From Bacillota bacterium (GTDB lineage Bacteria > Bacillota > Clostridia > Christensenellales > Aristaeellaceae): a DNA stretch of 64,000 nucleotides. Below are positions 8,473 to 16,975 of the stretch, piece by piece. The position numbers and the translations under genes were made by a program. Position 1 is the stretch's first letter; each line of letters begins with the position of its first letter. The DNA is taken from the NCBI GenBank assembly GCA_023413135.1, contig JAEZQK010000021.1, forward strand, positions 1 to 64,000, in the 5' to 3' direction. The notes under the pieces are model-generated. The model worked only from the letters and a program-made list of their open reading frames with translations, was not told the DNA's origin and searched no databases.

Positions 8473-9228
8473 TCAGTCAATCCCCTTCATTTGGTTGATC
8501 CGGCTGGCAAGGAACCCTGCGCCAAAACCGTTGTCGATATTCACGACGCTGACGCCGCTGGCGCAGGAATTGAGCATGGCCAGCAGCGCGGCGATGCCGC
8601 CGAAGCTGACGCCGTAGCCTACGCTGGTTGGTACGGCGATAACGGGGCAGTCCACCAATCCCCCCACTACGCTGGCCAACGCCCCTTCCATGCCGGCCAC
8701 CGCGATGACCACCCGGGCGTGCATCAGCTCATCCAGGTGGGAAAGCAAACGGTGCAGCCCCGCCACGCCCACATCATACAGCCGCGTTACATGGTTTCCC
8801 AGCGCCTCGGCAGTGAGGGCCGCCTCCTCACATACGGCCATATCGCTGGTCCCGCCGGATGCCACGACGATGGAGCCTACAAGCGGCTGCTGGGTGCGCG
8901 CTGCGATGCCGACCCTGGAAACAGGATCGTAGGCAAGGGGGACCCTTGCGGATACATAATCGGCCGATGCCGATGCCATGCGGGTGATCAGTATGTTCAC
9001 GCCGCCGCTTGAGATCATGCGTTCCACAATCCCCGCGATTTGCTCCGGCGTTTTGTTCTGGCCATAGACCACCTCTTTGGCCCCCTGGCGCAGAGCGCGG
9101 TGATGATCGATTTTTGCATAGCCCAGGTCCTCAAAAGGCTGCAGGCGGAGCTTGTTCAGCATCTCCTCGGGGCTTAATTCGCCCTGCTTCACCTGATATA
9201 GCGCGTTCAGGATCGCGTTCTTGTCCAT
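8473..9228 (-). CDS. larB: nicotinic acid adenine dinucleotide carboxylase/hydrolase LarB
   Basis: LarB starts nickel-pincer cofactor synthesis: it carboxylates the pyridinium ring of NaAD and cleaves the phosphoanhydride. The 251-aa protein has a PurE-like Rossmann domain in its second half. Visible signatures are VASGGTSDMAVCEEAA and the glycine-rich AVAGMEGALASVVGGL, with TSVGYGVSFGG near the end. The N-terminal third (LSPEEMLNKLRLQPFEDLGYAKIDHHR) is typical of LarB. The ribosome site AGGAGG is well placed. The gene lies 26 nt after larO and ahead of larE. Confidence 0.94.
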   Translation of the reverse strand: MDKNAILNALYQVKQGELSPEEMLNKLRLQPFEDLGYAKIDHHRALRQGAKEVVYGQNKTPEQIAGIVERMISSGGVNILITRMASASADYVSARVPLAYDPVSRVGIAARTQQPLVGSIVVASGGTSDMAVCEEAALTAEALGNHVTRLYDVGVAGLHRLLSHLDELMHARVVIAVAGMEGALASVVGGLVDCPVIAVPTSVGYGVSFGGIAALLAMLNSCASGVSVVNIDNGFGAGFLASRINQMKGID

Positions 9229-9254
9229 CTCAATATCCTCCTATGAATAAGGCA

Positions 9255-9950
9255 TCATGCCAGCAGGGCATCCTCCATAAGCTGCGCGTCCTTCAAAAGC
9301 TCCGTTCCGCCCTGGACATAGACGCTTCCCTCTTTTATAATCAGCACACCATCCACATATTCTTTTGCCAGATCCAGATCATGGGTCGCGATGAGCATGC
9401 CCATTGGAAAGCCTTGCATCTGGTTCAAAAAATTGCGCCTGGCACGGGGGTCCATGAAGGCCGTTGGCTCGTCCATGAGCAGCGTGCGGGGCTCCAGCAC
9501 CAGCGCCGTCGCGATGGCGACGCTTCGTTTTTCCCCGCCCGACAGCCTGTAGGGCGGGCGGTCCTTTACATGCGCAAGCCCCATCCGGTCCAGAAGGCTG
9601 TTCACCCGCGCCGATACCTCGCTTTCCGCCATGCCGCGGTTTCGCAGCCCAAAGGCGATATCGTCGTACACCGTTGGCATAAACAACTGATCGTCGGGGT
9701 TTTGAAACACCATGCCCACATGGTTTCGAACTTCCTGCACATGTTCCTTGTCAAGCGGCATGCCGTCTATCACAACCATCCCGCTTTGGGGCAGCTCCAA
9801 CGCGCAAAGAATGGAGAGCAAGGTGGATTTCCCCGCACCGTTTGCCCCCACCAGCGCGTATTTCTTTCCATCCTCCAGGCGGAAGCACACTTCTTTCAGC
9901 GCGGCCACTCGGTTGGGATAAGAAAAGGAAACGTTAGAAGCAATAATCAT
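9255..9950 (-). CDS. larO: ECF-type nickel transporter ATPase (LarO/NikO/CbiO)
   Basis: A cytoplasmic ATPase of an energy-coupling-factor importer. It shows Walker A GANGAGKST, Q-loop VFQNPDDQLF (the form typical of CbiO-like ECF ATPases), signature LSGGEKRS, Walker B TLLMDEP and the switch His in IATHDLD. At 231 aa it is slightly short for the family. It sits between the T-component and larB, so nickel rather than cobalt is the likely cargo. The gene name follows this context. Confidence 0.9.
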   Translation of the reverse strand: MIIASNVSFSYPNRVAALKEVCFRLEDGKKYALVGANGAGKSTLLSILCALELPQSGMVVIDGMPLDKEHVQEVRNHVGMVFQNPDDQLFMPTVYDDIAFGLRNRGMAESEVSARVNSLLDRMGLAHVKDRPPYRLSGGEKRSVAIATALVLEPRTLLMDEPTAFMDPRARRNFLNQMQGFPMGMLIATHDLDLAKEYVDGVLIIKEGSVYVQGGTELLKDAQLMEDALLA

Positions 9951-9965
9951 ACTTTCGGTTCTCCA

Positions 9966-10763
9966 TCAACGCAATAAGCTGAAAAAGCCCAAAGCGGAAA
10001 TAAAGCGGGCCAGGAGGATCAAAGCGCTTACGGAAGCGGCGTAGCACAGGCTTTTGATATCCATCCGGCCTGTATTCATGATGGCGAAACTGCCGTCGAA
10101 GCCCCGCAGCTTCATGGCACTAAACACATGCTCCGCCTTGTTGATGCTTCTTAATAGCAATTGCCCCACAAAGGAACCCATATCTTTCATTCGGATGCCC
10201 CTGAACTTTACCGAACGCAGATGATAGGCCCTAACCATCCGGTCGGCCTCGCCCATAAGGAGCGAGAGATACCGGAGGCATAGCAGCAGGATGGTGATCA
10301 AAATTTTCGGCATGCCCAGCCTGCGCAGGCAGGAGAGTATCTGTGTCATTCTGGTAGTCGCCATCAAAATCAGCACCGCGCCTACCGTCAGCACCGTCTT
10401 TTCCAGCAATACCGCAAAGGATGCCATCCCCCGCGATACGGAAATCCCGAAGGCTACAAGGTGCGTATCCCTTTCAAACAGGATATTGGACAGGCCAGCA
10501 AACAGCACAAACGGCAAAGCGACCCATATGCGCTTAATAACCGCCCGGACAGGCGTTTCCGAAAGCGCCAGCAAAACCGCGGGATAAAAGAAGAACAGGC
10601 TCAGCGTAAAAAAGTCCAGCCGGTTCACCGAAACAACCGTCGCCACATAGATCAGCGTGACAATGAGCTTGCTGAGGGGATGAAGGCGGTGTATGACGGT
10701 ATCGCCGGAAGCAAGCTCTTCCAACGCAAGCATTTCCCCAATAGCTCCGGCCGCTTTTTGCAT
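9966..10763 (-). CDS. larQ: ECF-type nickel transporter transmembrane component (LarQ/CbiQ)
   Basis: This is the T-component that couples the ATPase to the substrate-binding membrane protein. It has about five hydrophobic segments and two cytoplasmic coupling motifs of the A-R-G type: MVRAYHLRSVKFRG and AEHVFSAMKLRGFDG. The ATG at 10763 has AAAGGAG 5 nt upstream and is preferred over the longer frame to 10826. At 265 aa it is normal for CbiQ. It is 15 nt from the ATPase gene and 81 nt after larMN. Confidence 0.9.
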   Translation of the reverse strand: MQKAAGAIGEMLALEELASGDTVIHRLHPLSKLIVTLIYVATVVSVNRLDFFTLSLFFFYPAVLLALSETPVRAVIKRIWVALPFVLFAGLSNILFERDTHLVAFGISVSRGMASFAVLLEKTVLTVGAVLILMATTRMTQILSCLRRLGMPKILITILLLCLRYLSLLMGEADRMVRAYHLRSVKFRGIRMKDMGSFVGQLLLRSINKAEHVFSAMKLRGFDGSFAIMNTGRMDIKSLCYAASVSALILLARFISALGFFSLLR

Positions 10764-10844
10764 GGTTTCTCCTTTACGAAAGTGCAGCAGCCGTCCATTG
10801 CCATTCCACCCAGGCGGCTGCCGCATTTGTAATTCTGCCCCTGC

Positions 10845-11900
10845 TTAAGCGGCCTTCCGCTTCGCTTTGGAGATAAGGATACCGATGCCTCCCGCCAGGA
10901 GCACGGTAACGGCGCTGCCCACAACACCCGCTACGCTGGTGCCGGCCGCGCTGTCGGAATCCTTGAAGGCGTAATCCGGCATCACGGAAGTTGTCTCCTG
11001 GATGCCGGCAAAGGCATCGTAGATGGAGCCATTCGCCTCTACCTCACGAAGTTCATCTGTTTCTGCACCATCCGCCGTAATGGAAGCTACGGCTGTTTCC
11101 CTTTGGCGCAGAACACCGTCCACAGACCACTCCAGACCGTCGGGATTGGAGGAGGCAACCAGCGACAGGCCGCCGCCCACCAACAAAGTCAGCACACCGA
11201 GCACTGCCAGGACCTTTTTCATGGCGAGATGTGCGCTAAGCGGCTGCGCCGTCTGAGCGCTCGAAATAAGCTCCGGCCTTGCATTGTGTACATAAGAAAG
11301 TACGGCGGCCGTGATCAAGCCCTCTACAATGCCGATGGCCAGATGGATCGGCTGCATCCAAAGCAGGAAGGAGCCGAAGGGAAGCTGGGTGATGCCCGAC
11401 GCCAACGTTTCCAGCACCACAAAAAACGCGCCCAGCTGCAACCCCAGAACGACTGTCACCACGGAGGCGAGCGCAATGTTCTTTCCCGACATGCCTTTTT
11501 TCATGAGCGGCTTGTACAGGAGCGGATATGCTACAAGGCAGGGGATCACGCCCATGTTGAACACATTGCAGCCCAATGCCAGCAGTCCGCCGTCGGCAAA
11601 GAGAAGGCTCTGTATAATCAGGACAGCGGTAATGCACAGCAGCGCAGGCCCGCCCCCCAGCAGCGAAGCCAGCAGGATGCCGCCCCCGATGTGCCCGCTG
11701 GAGCCGGTGCCGGGGATGGTGAAGTTGATCATTTGCGCCGCAAAGACAAATGCGCTCATAACGCCCATGACCGGGATTTTCTTTTCATCCAGAAATTGAT
11801 CCTTTTGACCCTTAAAAACAGTATAGGCAAGGGCTGCGCCACTCACCGCGAGCATCGTGCCGCCGACTAACGGCGATACCAGGGCATCTGCCATATGCAT
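10845..11900 (-). CDS. larMN: nickel ECF transporter substrate-binding fusion LarMN (CbiM/NikM + NikN)
   Basis: This membrane protein captures nickel outside and passes it to the transporter. The first domain is CbiM/NikM-like with about seven membrane segments. The C-terminal part has a segment near residue 240, an extracellular region (NPDGLEWSV) and a final membrane helix, matching a fused NikN. The start at 11900 gives MHMADALVSP. In this family the second residue, His, helps bind the metal through the free N-terminus, so this start makes functional sense; its ribosome site (AGGGTG) is moderate. It is the first gene of the operon. No nickel/cobalt riboswitch was recognisable in the leader. 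Confidence 0.9.
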   Translation of the reverse strand: MHMADALVSPLVGGTMLAVSGAALAYTVFKGQKDQFLDEKKIPVMGVMSAFVFAAQMINFTIPGTGSSGHIGGGILLASLLGGGPALLCITAVLIIQSLLFADGGLLALGCNVFNMGVIPCLVAYPLLYKPLMKKGMSGKNIALASVVTVVLGLQLGAFFVVLETLASGITQLPFGSFLLWMQPIHLAIGIVEGLITAAVLSYVHNARPELISSAQTAQPLSAHLAMKKVLAVLGVLTLLVGGGLSLVASSNPDGLEWSVDGVLRQRETAVASITADGAETDELREVEANGSIYDAFAGIQETTSVMPDYAFKDSDSAAGTSVAGVVGSAVTVLLAGGIGILISKAKRKAA

Positions 11901-12015
11901 GAGGCTCACCCTTCTTTCTTCGCTTTTGAAGCATAAAAAAAGACATGAAAATATCATCATCCGTTCTCGGACGCCCGATACCTTCATGGTACGAGTATTG
12001 ATTTACATCGGCAAT

Positions 12016-12045
12016 ATTATGGAGGAAGCATGCTTTGTTTGTCAA
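12016..12045 (-). promoter_or_regulatory. candidate promoter of the Lar operon
   Basis: Minus-strand -35 TTGACA (12040-12045) and -10 CATAAT (12016-12021) have an 18-bp spacer. The leader to larMN is about 110 nt and includes a small TCCG-AGAA-CGGA hairpin followed by seven T near 11940. The rest of the gap up to the divergent promoter at 12191 shows nothing I recognise. Confidence 0.6.
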
Positions 12046-12190
12046 GCGGTATATTTGATGCGCCTCATGGCTTGCAACTCCCAGCCATATGCATCAAGCG
12101 CCCGGACACGCGCTTTTTCTCATCACCTGCATGATATATGAAGGTCATTCCACTTACCCGGATCATCGCGCAAGAAAATTGACACAGCCC

Positions 12191-12240
12191 TTGACAGCGT
12201 ATCCTCCCGAATGTATAATGAGGACAACGTACACGTGTAC
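12191..12240 (+). promoter_or_regulatory. strong promoter with LacI-type operator
   Basis: Consensus -35 TTGACA (12191-12196), 17-bp spacer and -10 TATAAT (12214-12219). The perfect 12-bp palindrome GTACACGTGTAC at 12229-12240 overlaps the expected transcription start. This is the usual place for a LacI-family repressor to block initiation. The likely binder is the regulator at 15451-16470, the last gene of the same operon. Confidence 0.88.
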
Positions 12241-12277
12241 ATATTGATCGTTTTGAAAATTGAAAAGGAGGCGTCCC

Positions 12278-13561
12278 ATGAAAAAAACCATGTCCCTGTT
12301 CATCGTCCTGGTGCTGGTCCTGGCAGGCATCGGCTCCGCGTTGGGGGAGACCGCGACTCCTGAGCCCGAAATCACCCGCAATATGATCGGTGACGGCAAA
12401 AACGTACTGCGCATCGTCATGGACGGCGAGCCTTTCAGCGTGAAGGCCATGCAGGAAGTGCTCACCAAGTTCTTTGAAGAGACCGGCATTTCCGTCGAAT
12501 TGATGTTTGTCCCCTCGTCCGGCGGCTGGGCTGGATTCAATTCCAAGATCCAGACGATGATCGCAGGCGGCGATACGCCCGACGTCATCCGCTTGGCCAT
12601 CGAAGGCTTTGAGGTCTTCCGCTCCAACGGGTTAATCGAGCCGCTCAACCCCTACATTGAGAAGTATCCGGATTGGGCCGCGTTAGTCGAGGACAACAAC
12701 GAGGAGATAAGCAGGCCTCTGACCGTTGACGGCATCACTTATGCCTACGGCTTTGAGTGGAACAACATTGTCACCCACATCAATCTCAATGTGCTCAAAG
12801 AAGCCGGCCTTGAGATGCCACCGGCCGATTGGAATTACGACACCTTCCTGGAGTACGCAAAGAAGATGACCTTCACCCGTGCGGACGGCACCCAGGTCTA
12901 TGGCTGCAACGTCCCCGGATGGTATTTTGCCATGTCGGCATGGCTGTTCAACAACGGCGCATCCATCCTCAACGAGGATATGACCGAGTGTGTCATCAAC
13001 TCGCCCGAGGCCAAGGAAGTATTCCAGTTCATGCATGACCTGATCTATGTGCACAAGGTGGCTCCCGTCAATGCCGGCACCTTGATCGCTGACCAGGTAG
13101 GCATGGATTTCCTCGGCCGCTGGCCCTTCAAGACCTACAACGAGTCGGGCTTCAAGGCCATCGATATCCAATGGCTGCCCACCAACAAGACCCAGCAGGC
13201 AATTGCGGGCTTTGGCCTGTGGCCGATCTCCTCCGCCTCCACCAAGAAGGATGAAGCCTTCAAACTGATCTGTTGGCTTTCCTCTAAAGATTCACAGCGC
13301 ACCATCATCGACATCTCCGGCATCCCCATGTCCGAGGAGGTCATGAAGGAGGTCGTCGTGGATACCGATTTCCCGGCTAATTCCAAGATTTTCTTTGATA
13401 GCGCCGCGACAGCAAAGTCGGTTGAGTGCCCGGCTACCTACAACGAGATCCAAGCCATCTTTGACCGTTACACCTCCCTGATCCTCGCCGATGAAATGGG
13501 TGTGGACGAGGCGTTGGACGCGATGAAGCAAGAGATTGACCTTGCGCTGTTGGACTTCTGA
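12278..13561 (+). CDS. sugar ABC transporter substrate-binding protein
   Basis: This extracellular binding protein delivers sugar to the two permeases downstream. It has the MalE/UgpB-like two-lobe layout, with the signature pattern of GGDTPDVIRLAIEGFEVFRSNGLIEPL-type residues near 105-130. The N-terminus MKKTMSLFIVLVLVLAGIG ends SALGE and reads as a signal peptide without a lipobox cysteine, odd for a Gram-positive binding protein. The ATG at 12278 follows AAGGAGG. At 428 aa it is normal. A hairpin lies between it and the permeases, consistent with higher expression of the binding protein. Confidence 0.9.
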   Translation: MKKTMSLFIVLVLVLAGIGSALGETATPEPEITRNMIGDGKNVLRIVMDGEPFSVKAMQEVLTKFFEETGISVELMFVPSSGGWAGFNSKIQTMIAGGDTPDVIRLAIEGFEVFRSNGLIEPLNPYIEKYPDWAALVEDNNEEISRPLTVDGITYAYGFEWNNIVTHINLNVLKEAGLEMPPADWNYDTFLEYAKKMTFTRADGTQVYGCNVPGWYFAMSAWLFNNGASILNEDMTECVINSPEAKEVFQFMHDLIYVHKVAPVNAGTLIADQVGMDFLGRWPFKTYNESGFKAIDIQWLPTNKTQQAIAGFGLWPISSASTKKDEAFKLICWLSSKDSQRTIIDISGIPMSEEVMKEVVVDTDFPANSKIFFDSAATAKSVECPATYNEIQAIFDRYTSLILADEMGVDEALDAMKQEIDLALLDF

Positions 13562-13582
13562 TCTTTGCCCGTTCCCTTTGCG

Positions 13583-13620
13583 GGGGAAAGCCAGGCGACT
13601 GCGCTTTCCCCTGTTTTCCG
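13583..13620 (+). terminator. intercistronic hairpin (partial terminator)
   Basis: The 9-bp stem GGGGAAAGC/GCTTTCCCC (13583-13591 with 13603-13611) is followed by TGTTTT. It sits between the binding-protein gene and the permeases and probably terminates part of the transcripts or protects the upstream mRNA. Confidence 0.65.
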
Positions 13621-13672
13621 TATTATCCGTGGACTCAAAGCCGTGGGAATTGCCCGCAAAGGAGTGAAGCGC

Positions 13673-14578
13673 ATGACTAGGCTTACTTACCGAAGAACAG
13701 TCCATAGCGATGCGCGGGCCGCCTGGCTCTTCCTGTTGCCAAGCCTGGCAGGCTTCCTGCTATTTGTGCTGCTGCCCTTTTTCATGGTACTCTTTATTAG
13801 CTTTACCAAATACAACATCATCACACCACCGGAATGGAACGAATATATGAACTGGGTCATGCTAAAGCTTGACAAGCGCTTTTTAGTGACGCTTGGCAAT
13901 TCGGTTAAGTTTGTGCTTCTGCTGGTCCCCATGCACATGGTTATGGGCCTGCTGCTTGCCTTTGGCGTAAACAGCCTCAAAAGAAAGCCGCTCGTATACG
14001 CCTTTCGCACCGTCTACTATTTTCCTACGCTGCTGGCCACCTCCTCCATCGCCATTGCCTGGCAACTGGTGCTCAATAAGGATTTTGGAATTTTCAACTA
14101 TTACCTGGGGCTAATGGGAGTGCAAAAGATATCGTGGTTGAGCTCTTCTTTCTGGGTTTTCCCGGCCACGATGCTCTTTAGCCTGTGGAAGTTTGTGGGC
14201 GGCTACTTTCTTTACTTCCTGATCGGCCTGCAGGGCATAGACAGAACCTACCTGGAAGCCGCTTCGATTGACGGCGCCAGCGCCTGGCAGAAAACGCGCC
14301 ATATCACCTTTCCACTGCTGAGCCCGACACTCTTTTTCGTGTTCGTCACAATGATGATCGGTACAATTCAGATTTTTGACGAACCCTATATGCTCACGCT
14401 TGGAGGTCCGGGAGATGCCTCGCGCTCCATCGGCCTATACATCTACCAGACTGCCTTTACATCGCAGAAGTTTGGCTACGCCGCTGCCCAGTCCCTGGTG
14501 CTGATGGTGATCGTAATGAGCATCACCCTAGTGCAATTCAGGTTTTCGGGAATGTGGGTTACTTATGACCGGGAATAG
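13673..14578 (+). CDS. sugar ABC transporter permease (MalF/UgpA type)
   Basis: A channel subunit with six predicted membrane helices. The EAA loop YLEAASIDGASAWQKTRHITF is at about two thirds of the length. The open frame begins at 13565, but that part covers the intercistronic hairpin. The ATG at 13673 has AAAGGAG 8 nt upstream, giving a 301-aa protein with the usual basic start. It partners with the next permease and the binding protein before it. Confidence 0.92.
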   Translation: MTRLTYRRTVHSDARAAWLFLLPSLAGFLLFVLLPFFMVLFISFTKYNIITPPEWNEYMNWVMLKLDKRFLVTLGNSVKFVLLLVPMHMVMGLLLAFGVNSLKRKPLVYAFRTVYYFPTLLATSSIAIAWQLVLNKDFGIFNYYLGLMGVQKISWLSSSFWVFPATMLFSLWKFVGGYFLYFLIGLQGIDRTYLEAASIDGASAWQKTRHITFPLLSPTLFFVFVTMMIGTIQIFDEPYMLTLGGPGDASRSIGLYIYQTAFTSQKFGYAAAQSLVLMVIVMSITLVQFRFSGMWVTYDRE

Positions 14579-14600
14579 GGCTGTGAAAGGAGGGAGCGGT

Positions 14601-15440
14601 TTGGCTGTTCACAAAGCATCTTTCCGGCTTCATTGGCTTATTGTGCTTATTCTGCTAAGCTGTTTTGCGCTGTATATTCTGGTGCCCATCCTGTGGATGA
14701 TCTCCTCTACCCTGCGCGCGCCGATGGACTCCTTCAAGCTGCCGCCGGCGATCCTGCCCACGACCTTTGATCTGGAAAATTACCGGGTGGTTTTTGAAAA
14801 GGTGGCCTTTGGGAAGTTTGTGTACAACTCCTTCAAGATCACCCTGTTCAGCACGGCGCTACAGGTGCTGTCCTCTTCGATGGCGGCCTTCGCCTTTTCC
14901 AGACTTCGGTTTAAGGGACGTAACCTGCTGTTTTTCGTATTTTTGGCCTCGATGATGATCCCGACGCATGTAATGGGGATCCCCCGCTTCATTTTGATGA
15001 GCAAGCTGCGACTGATCGACAACCACCTAGCGCTGATCCTTCCGGCTGCGTTCGGCGCGATGGGTATTTTTTTGATCCGGCAGTTCATGCTCACCATCCC
15101 CAAAAGCTACGATGAGGCCGCCTATATCGACGGCGCAGGCAAACTCTTTTGCTACGCCCGTATTATCCTGCCGATGGCCAAGCCCGCTCTGATTGTGATC
15201 GCGCTGCAAACCATGATCGGTACCTGGAATGACTTCTACGGGCCGCTGATCTACATCAACTCGGAGGCCAAGATGACTCTGCCGCTGGGGCTGACGGTGC
15301 TTCGGGGATTATTTATGAGCGGTAACCAGGGCGTTATACTAGCGGGTGTGATATTATCATTGATAGCCCCGCTGGTATTCTATTTGTTTGGTCAGCGCTT
15401 CCTATTGGAAGGAATCACGCTCAGCGGGCTGAAAGGATGA
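14601..15440 (+). CDS. sugar ABC transporter permease (MalG/UgpE type), TTG start
   Basis: The second channel subunit. It has six membrane segments and an EAA loop, YDEAAYIDGAGKLFCYARIILP. The C-terminus EGITLSGLKG is the MalG-type ending. The frame is open from an ATG at 14565 inside the previous gene, but AAAGGAGGG at 14586-14594 is spaced for the TTG at 14601, so TTG is my choice; the ATG cannot be excluded. No ATPase is encoded in this operon. Confidence 0.88.
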   Translation: MAVHKASFRLHWLIVLILLSCFALYILVPILWMISSTLRAPMDSFKLPPAILPTTFDLENYRVVFEKVAFGKFVYNSFKITLFSTALQVLSSSMAAFAFSRLRFKGRNLLFFVFLASMMIPTHVMGIPRFILMSKLRLIDNHLALILPAAFGAMGIFLIRQFMLTIPKSYDEAAYIDGAGKLFCYARIILPMAKPALIVIALQTMIGTWNDFYGPLIYINSEAKMTLPLGLTVLRGLFMSGNQGVILAGVILSLIAPLVFYLFGQRFLLEGITLSGLKG

Positions 15441-15450
15441 ACGAGGGATC

Positions 15451-16470
15451 ATGGCAGACAAATCGGCCGGGGCAAACACCACCCGCAGAATGACAAAGAA
15501 AGAGATTGCCCTTGCCTGTGGGGTATCCCGGATTACGCTAGACCGCGTGATGGGCAATAAGCCGGGCGTCGGAGAAGAAACGCGGGCGGAGATTCTGGCT
15601 TTTTTGCAGAAAAATGGATACCGTGAGAACAGGCTTGCACAGTCTCTGGTGCGCGGCAGAAGCCGCAGCTTCGGTATCATCGTATTCGACCTTGGCAACA
15701 GCTTCTATGCACAGTTGGTCAACGACTTTCAGCGTACCGCGCAGGAGGCGGATTATGTCAGTTACATCATGCTCTCCAACAAGGACCCACGTCGCGAGAA
15801 AGCGCTGCTGGAGGATCTGCTTGCCCGCCAGGTGGATGGCATTGTGCTCAATTCGGTGGTGAAAGAGCCTGATTACGGGGAGTACCTGCTCGGCCAGGGA
15901 ACGCCGATTCTCTCGGTCATGAACCGGGTGGCGCAAGATCTGCCCTTCTTGGGATTTGATGAGCGTGCCTCCATGAGAGAGCTTGTTCGCTATGCATTGG
16001 ACCAGGGATATCGGCGCTTCTTTTACGTCTGTCCGCCGCTTGCCCGGGCATCCACCAGCAACATGGATTCCCTTCTGCGCAGAAAGCAGGGGTTTGATGA
16101 AGAGGTGGCATCATGTCCTCAGGCGGAGGCCACGATCCTTGGGGATTTCGGCTATCTGGATGCGCTGTTGAAGGTTAAGTACAACCAAGGCCTGCGCCCC
16201 TGCATCCTCTGCACCAGTGATGTCTACGCCGTGGATATCCACCGTGCGTTAATGGAGATCGGCCTGGAGGCTCCCAAAGATTATGCAATTGCCGGTTACG
16301 ACAACATCCCCCTCCTGCATTCCTTTCAGCCTCGCCTGACCACGGTTTCCCTGCATATCGGCGGGTTGGGCGCAAAAGCTGCCCAGCTGTTGATCCGCGC
16401 GGCAGGCGGGGAACCGCTGCCCAAGAAAATGCTGATGCCTCACACACTGCTTAGGATGGATACCCTATAA
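15451..16470 (+). CDS. LacI-family transcriptional regulator
   Basis: A 339-aa repressor. The N-terminal helix-turn-helix is MTKKEIALACGVSRITLDRVMGNKPGV-like, starting near residue 14 after a short extension. A periplasmic-binding-protein-like effector domain with the usual IGIIV-type strand (RSFGIIVFDLGNSFYAQLV) follows. Recognition helix and hinge are intact. It is the last gene of the importer operon, 10 nt after the permease. It probably binds the GTACACGTGTAC palindrome at the operon promoter in response to the imported sugar. Confidence 0.92.
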   Translation: MADKSAGANTTRRMTKKEIALACGVSRITLDRVMGNKPGVGEETRAEILAFLQKNGYRENRLAQSLVRGRSRSFGIIVFDLGNSFYAQLVNDFQRTAQEADYVSYIMLSNKDPRREKALLEDLLARQVDGIVLNSVVKEPDYGEYLLGQGTPILSVMNRVAQDLPFLGFDERASMRELVRYALDQGYRRFFYVCPPLARASTSNMDSLLRRKQGFDEEVASCPQAEATILGDFGYLDALLKVKYNQGLRPCILCTSDVYAVDIHRALMEIGLEAPKDYAIAGYDNIPLLHSFQPRLTTVSLHIGGLGAKAAQLLIRAAGGEPLPKKMLMPHTLLRMDTL

Positions 16471-16516
16471 TGCCTATTCCAAGAAGGGCATGTATGAATT
16501 CTCCTTCCTTGTATGG

Positions 16517-16525
16517 TATAATATA
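16517..16525 (+). promoter_or_regulatory. extended -10 promoter of the UPF0145 gene
   Basis: TGGTATAAT gives a TGN-extended -10 about 45 nt before the gene. No good -35 is visible 17 bp upstream, which is tolerated for extended -10 promoters. Position is approximate to a few bases. Confidence 0.5.
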
Positions 16526-16570
16526 CCAGGGTAGCCATTTTGACGAATAGAAACGCAAGGAGGAAGGCAT

Positions 16571-16891
16571 ATGATCATCACCACCACGCCGTCTGTCGAC
16601 GGCAAGCGCATTGTGGAGTACAAAGGTATCGTTTTCGGGGAAGTCATATCGGGCGTCAACTTCATCAAAGACTTTGCGGCAGGGCTTTCCAACTTCTTCG
16701 GCGGGCGTTCCTCCAGCTATGAGGATGAATTGATCCACGCACGGGAAAACGCCATACGGGAGATGGAGCAGCGCGCCAGTGAACTGGGCGCCAACGCGGT
16801 GGTAGGCGTGGACATCGATTACGAAGTCCTGGGCGCCAACAACGGCATGCTGATGGTGACCGCATCGGGTACGGCTGTCGTATATCAGTAA
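16571..16891 (+). CDS. UPF0145 (YbjQ-family) protein
   Basis: A 106-aa cytoplasmic protein of the YbjQ/UPF0145 family (often called heavy-metal-binding domain). Family features are the N-terminal TTTPSVDGKRIVEYKGIVFGE, the RENAIREMEQRASELGANAVVG helix and the strand VDIDYEVLG. The biochemical role is unknown. The ribosome site AAGGAGG is well spaced. It stands alone between the LacI operon and a bidirectional terminator. Confidence 0.9.
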   Translation: MIITTTPSVDGKRIVEYKGIVFGEVISGVNFIKDFAAGLSNFFGGRSSSYEDELIHARENAIREMEQRASELGANAVVGVDIDYEVLGANNGMLMVTASGTAVVYQ

Positions 16892-16912
16892 CGGCAGTTT
16901 ATCAAGACACGG

Positions 16913-16947
16913 AAAAAGGACTTGAAACCATGTCTCAAGTCCTTTTT
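16913..16947. terminator. bidirectional intrinsic terminator
   Basis: A 13-bp perfect stem, AAAAAGGACTTGA paired with TCAAGTCCTTTTT, with a 9-nt loop. It serves the UPF0145 gene on the plus strand and the convergent GH2 gene on the minus strand. Confidence 0.93.
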
Positions 16948-16975
16948 ATATTGCATGCGCCGGCGGGCTTCTTTT

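Noticed and set aside
11901..12045. Nickel/cobalt riboswitch or NikR box before larMN
   Set aside because: I looked for the four-way-junction pattern and for GTATGA/TCATAC half sites and saw neither, so only a promoter is reported.
12163..12648. Minus-strand frame of 161 codons over the sugar operon promoter
   Set aside because: It runs antisense to a clear promoter and binding-protein gene and has no recognisable protein features.
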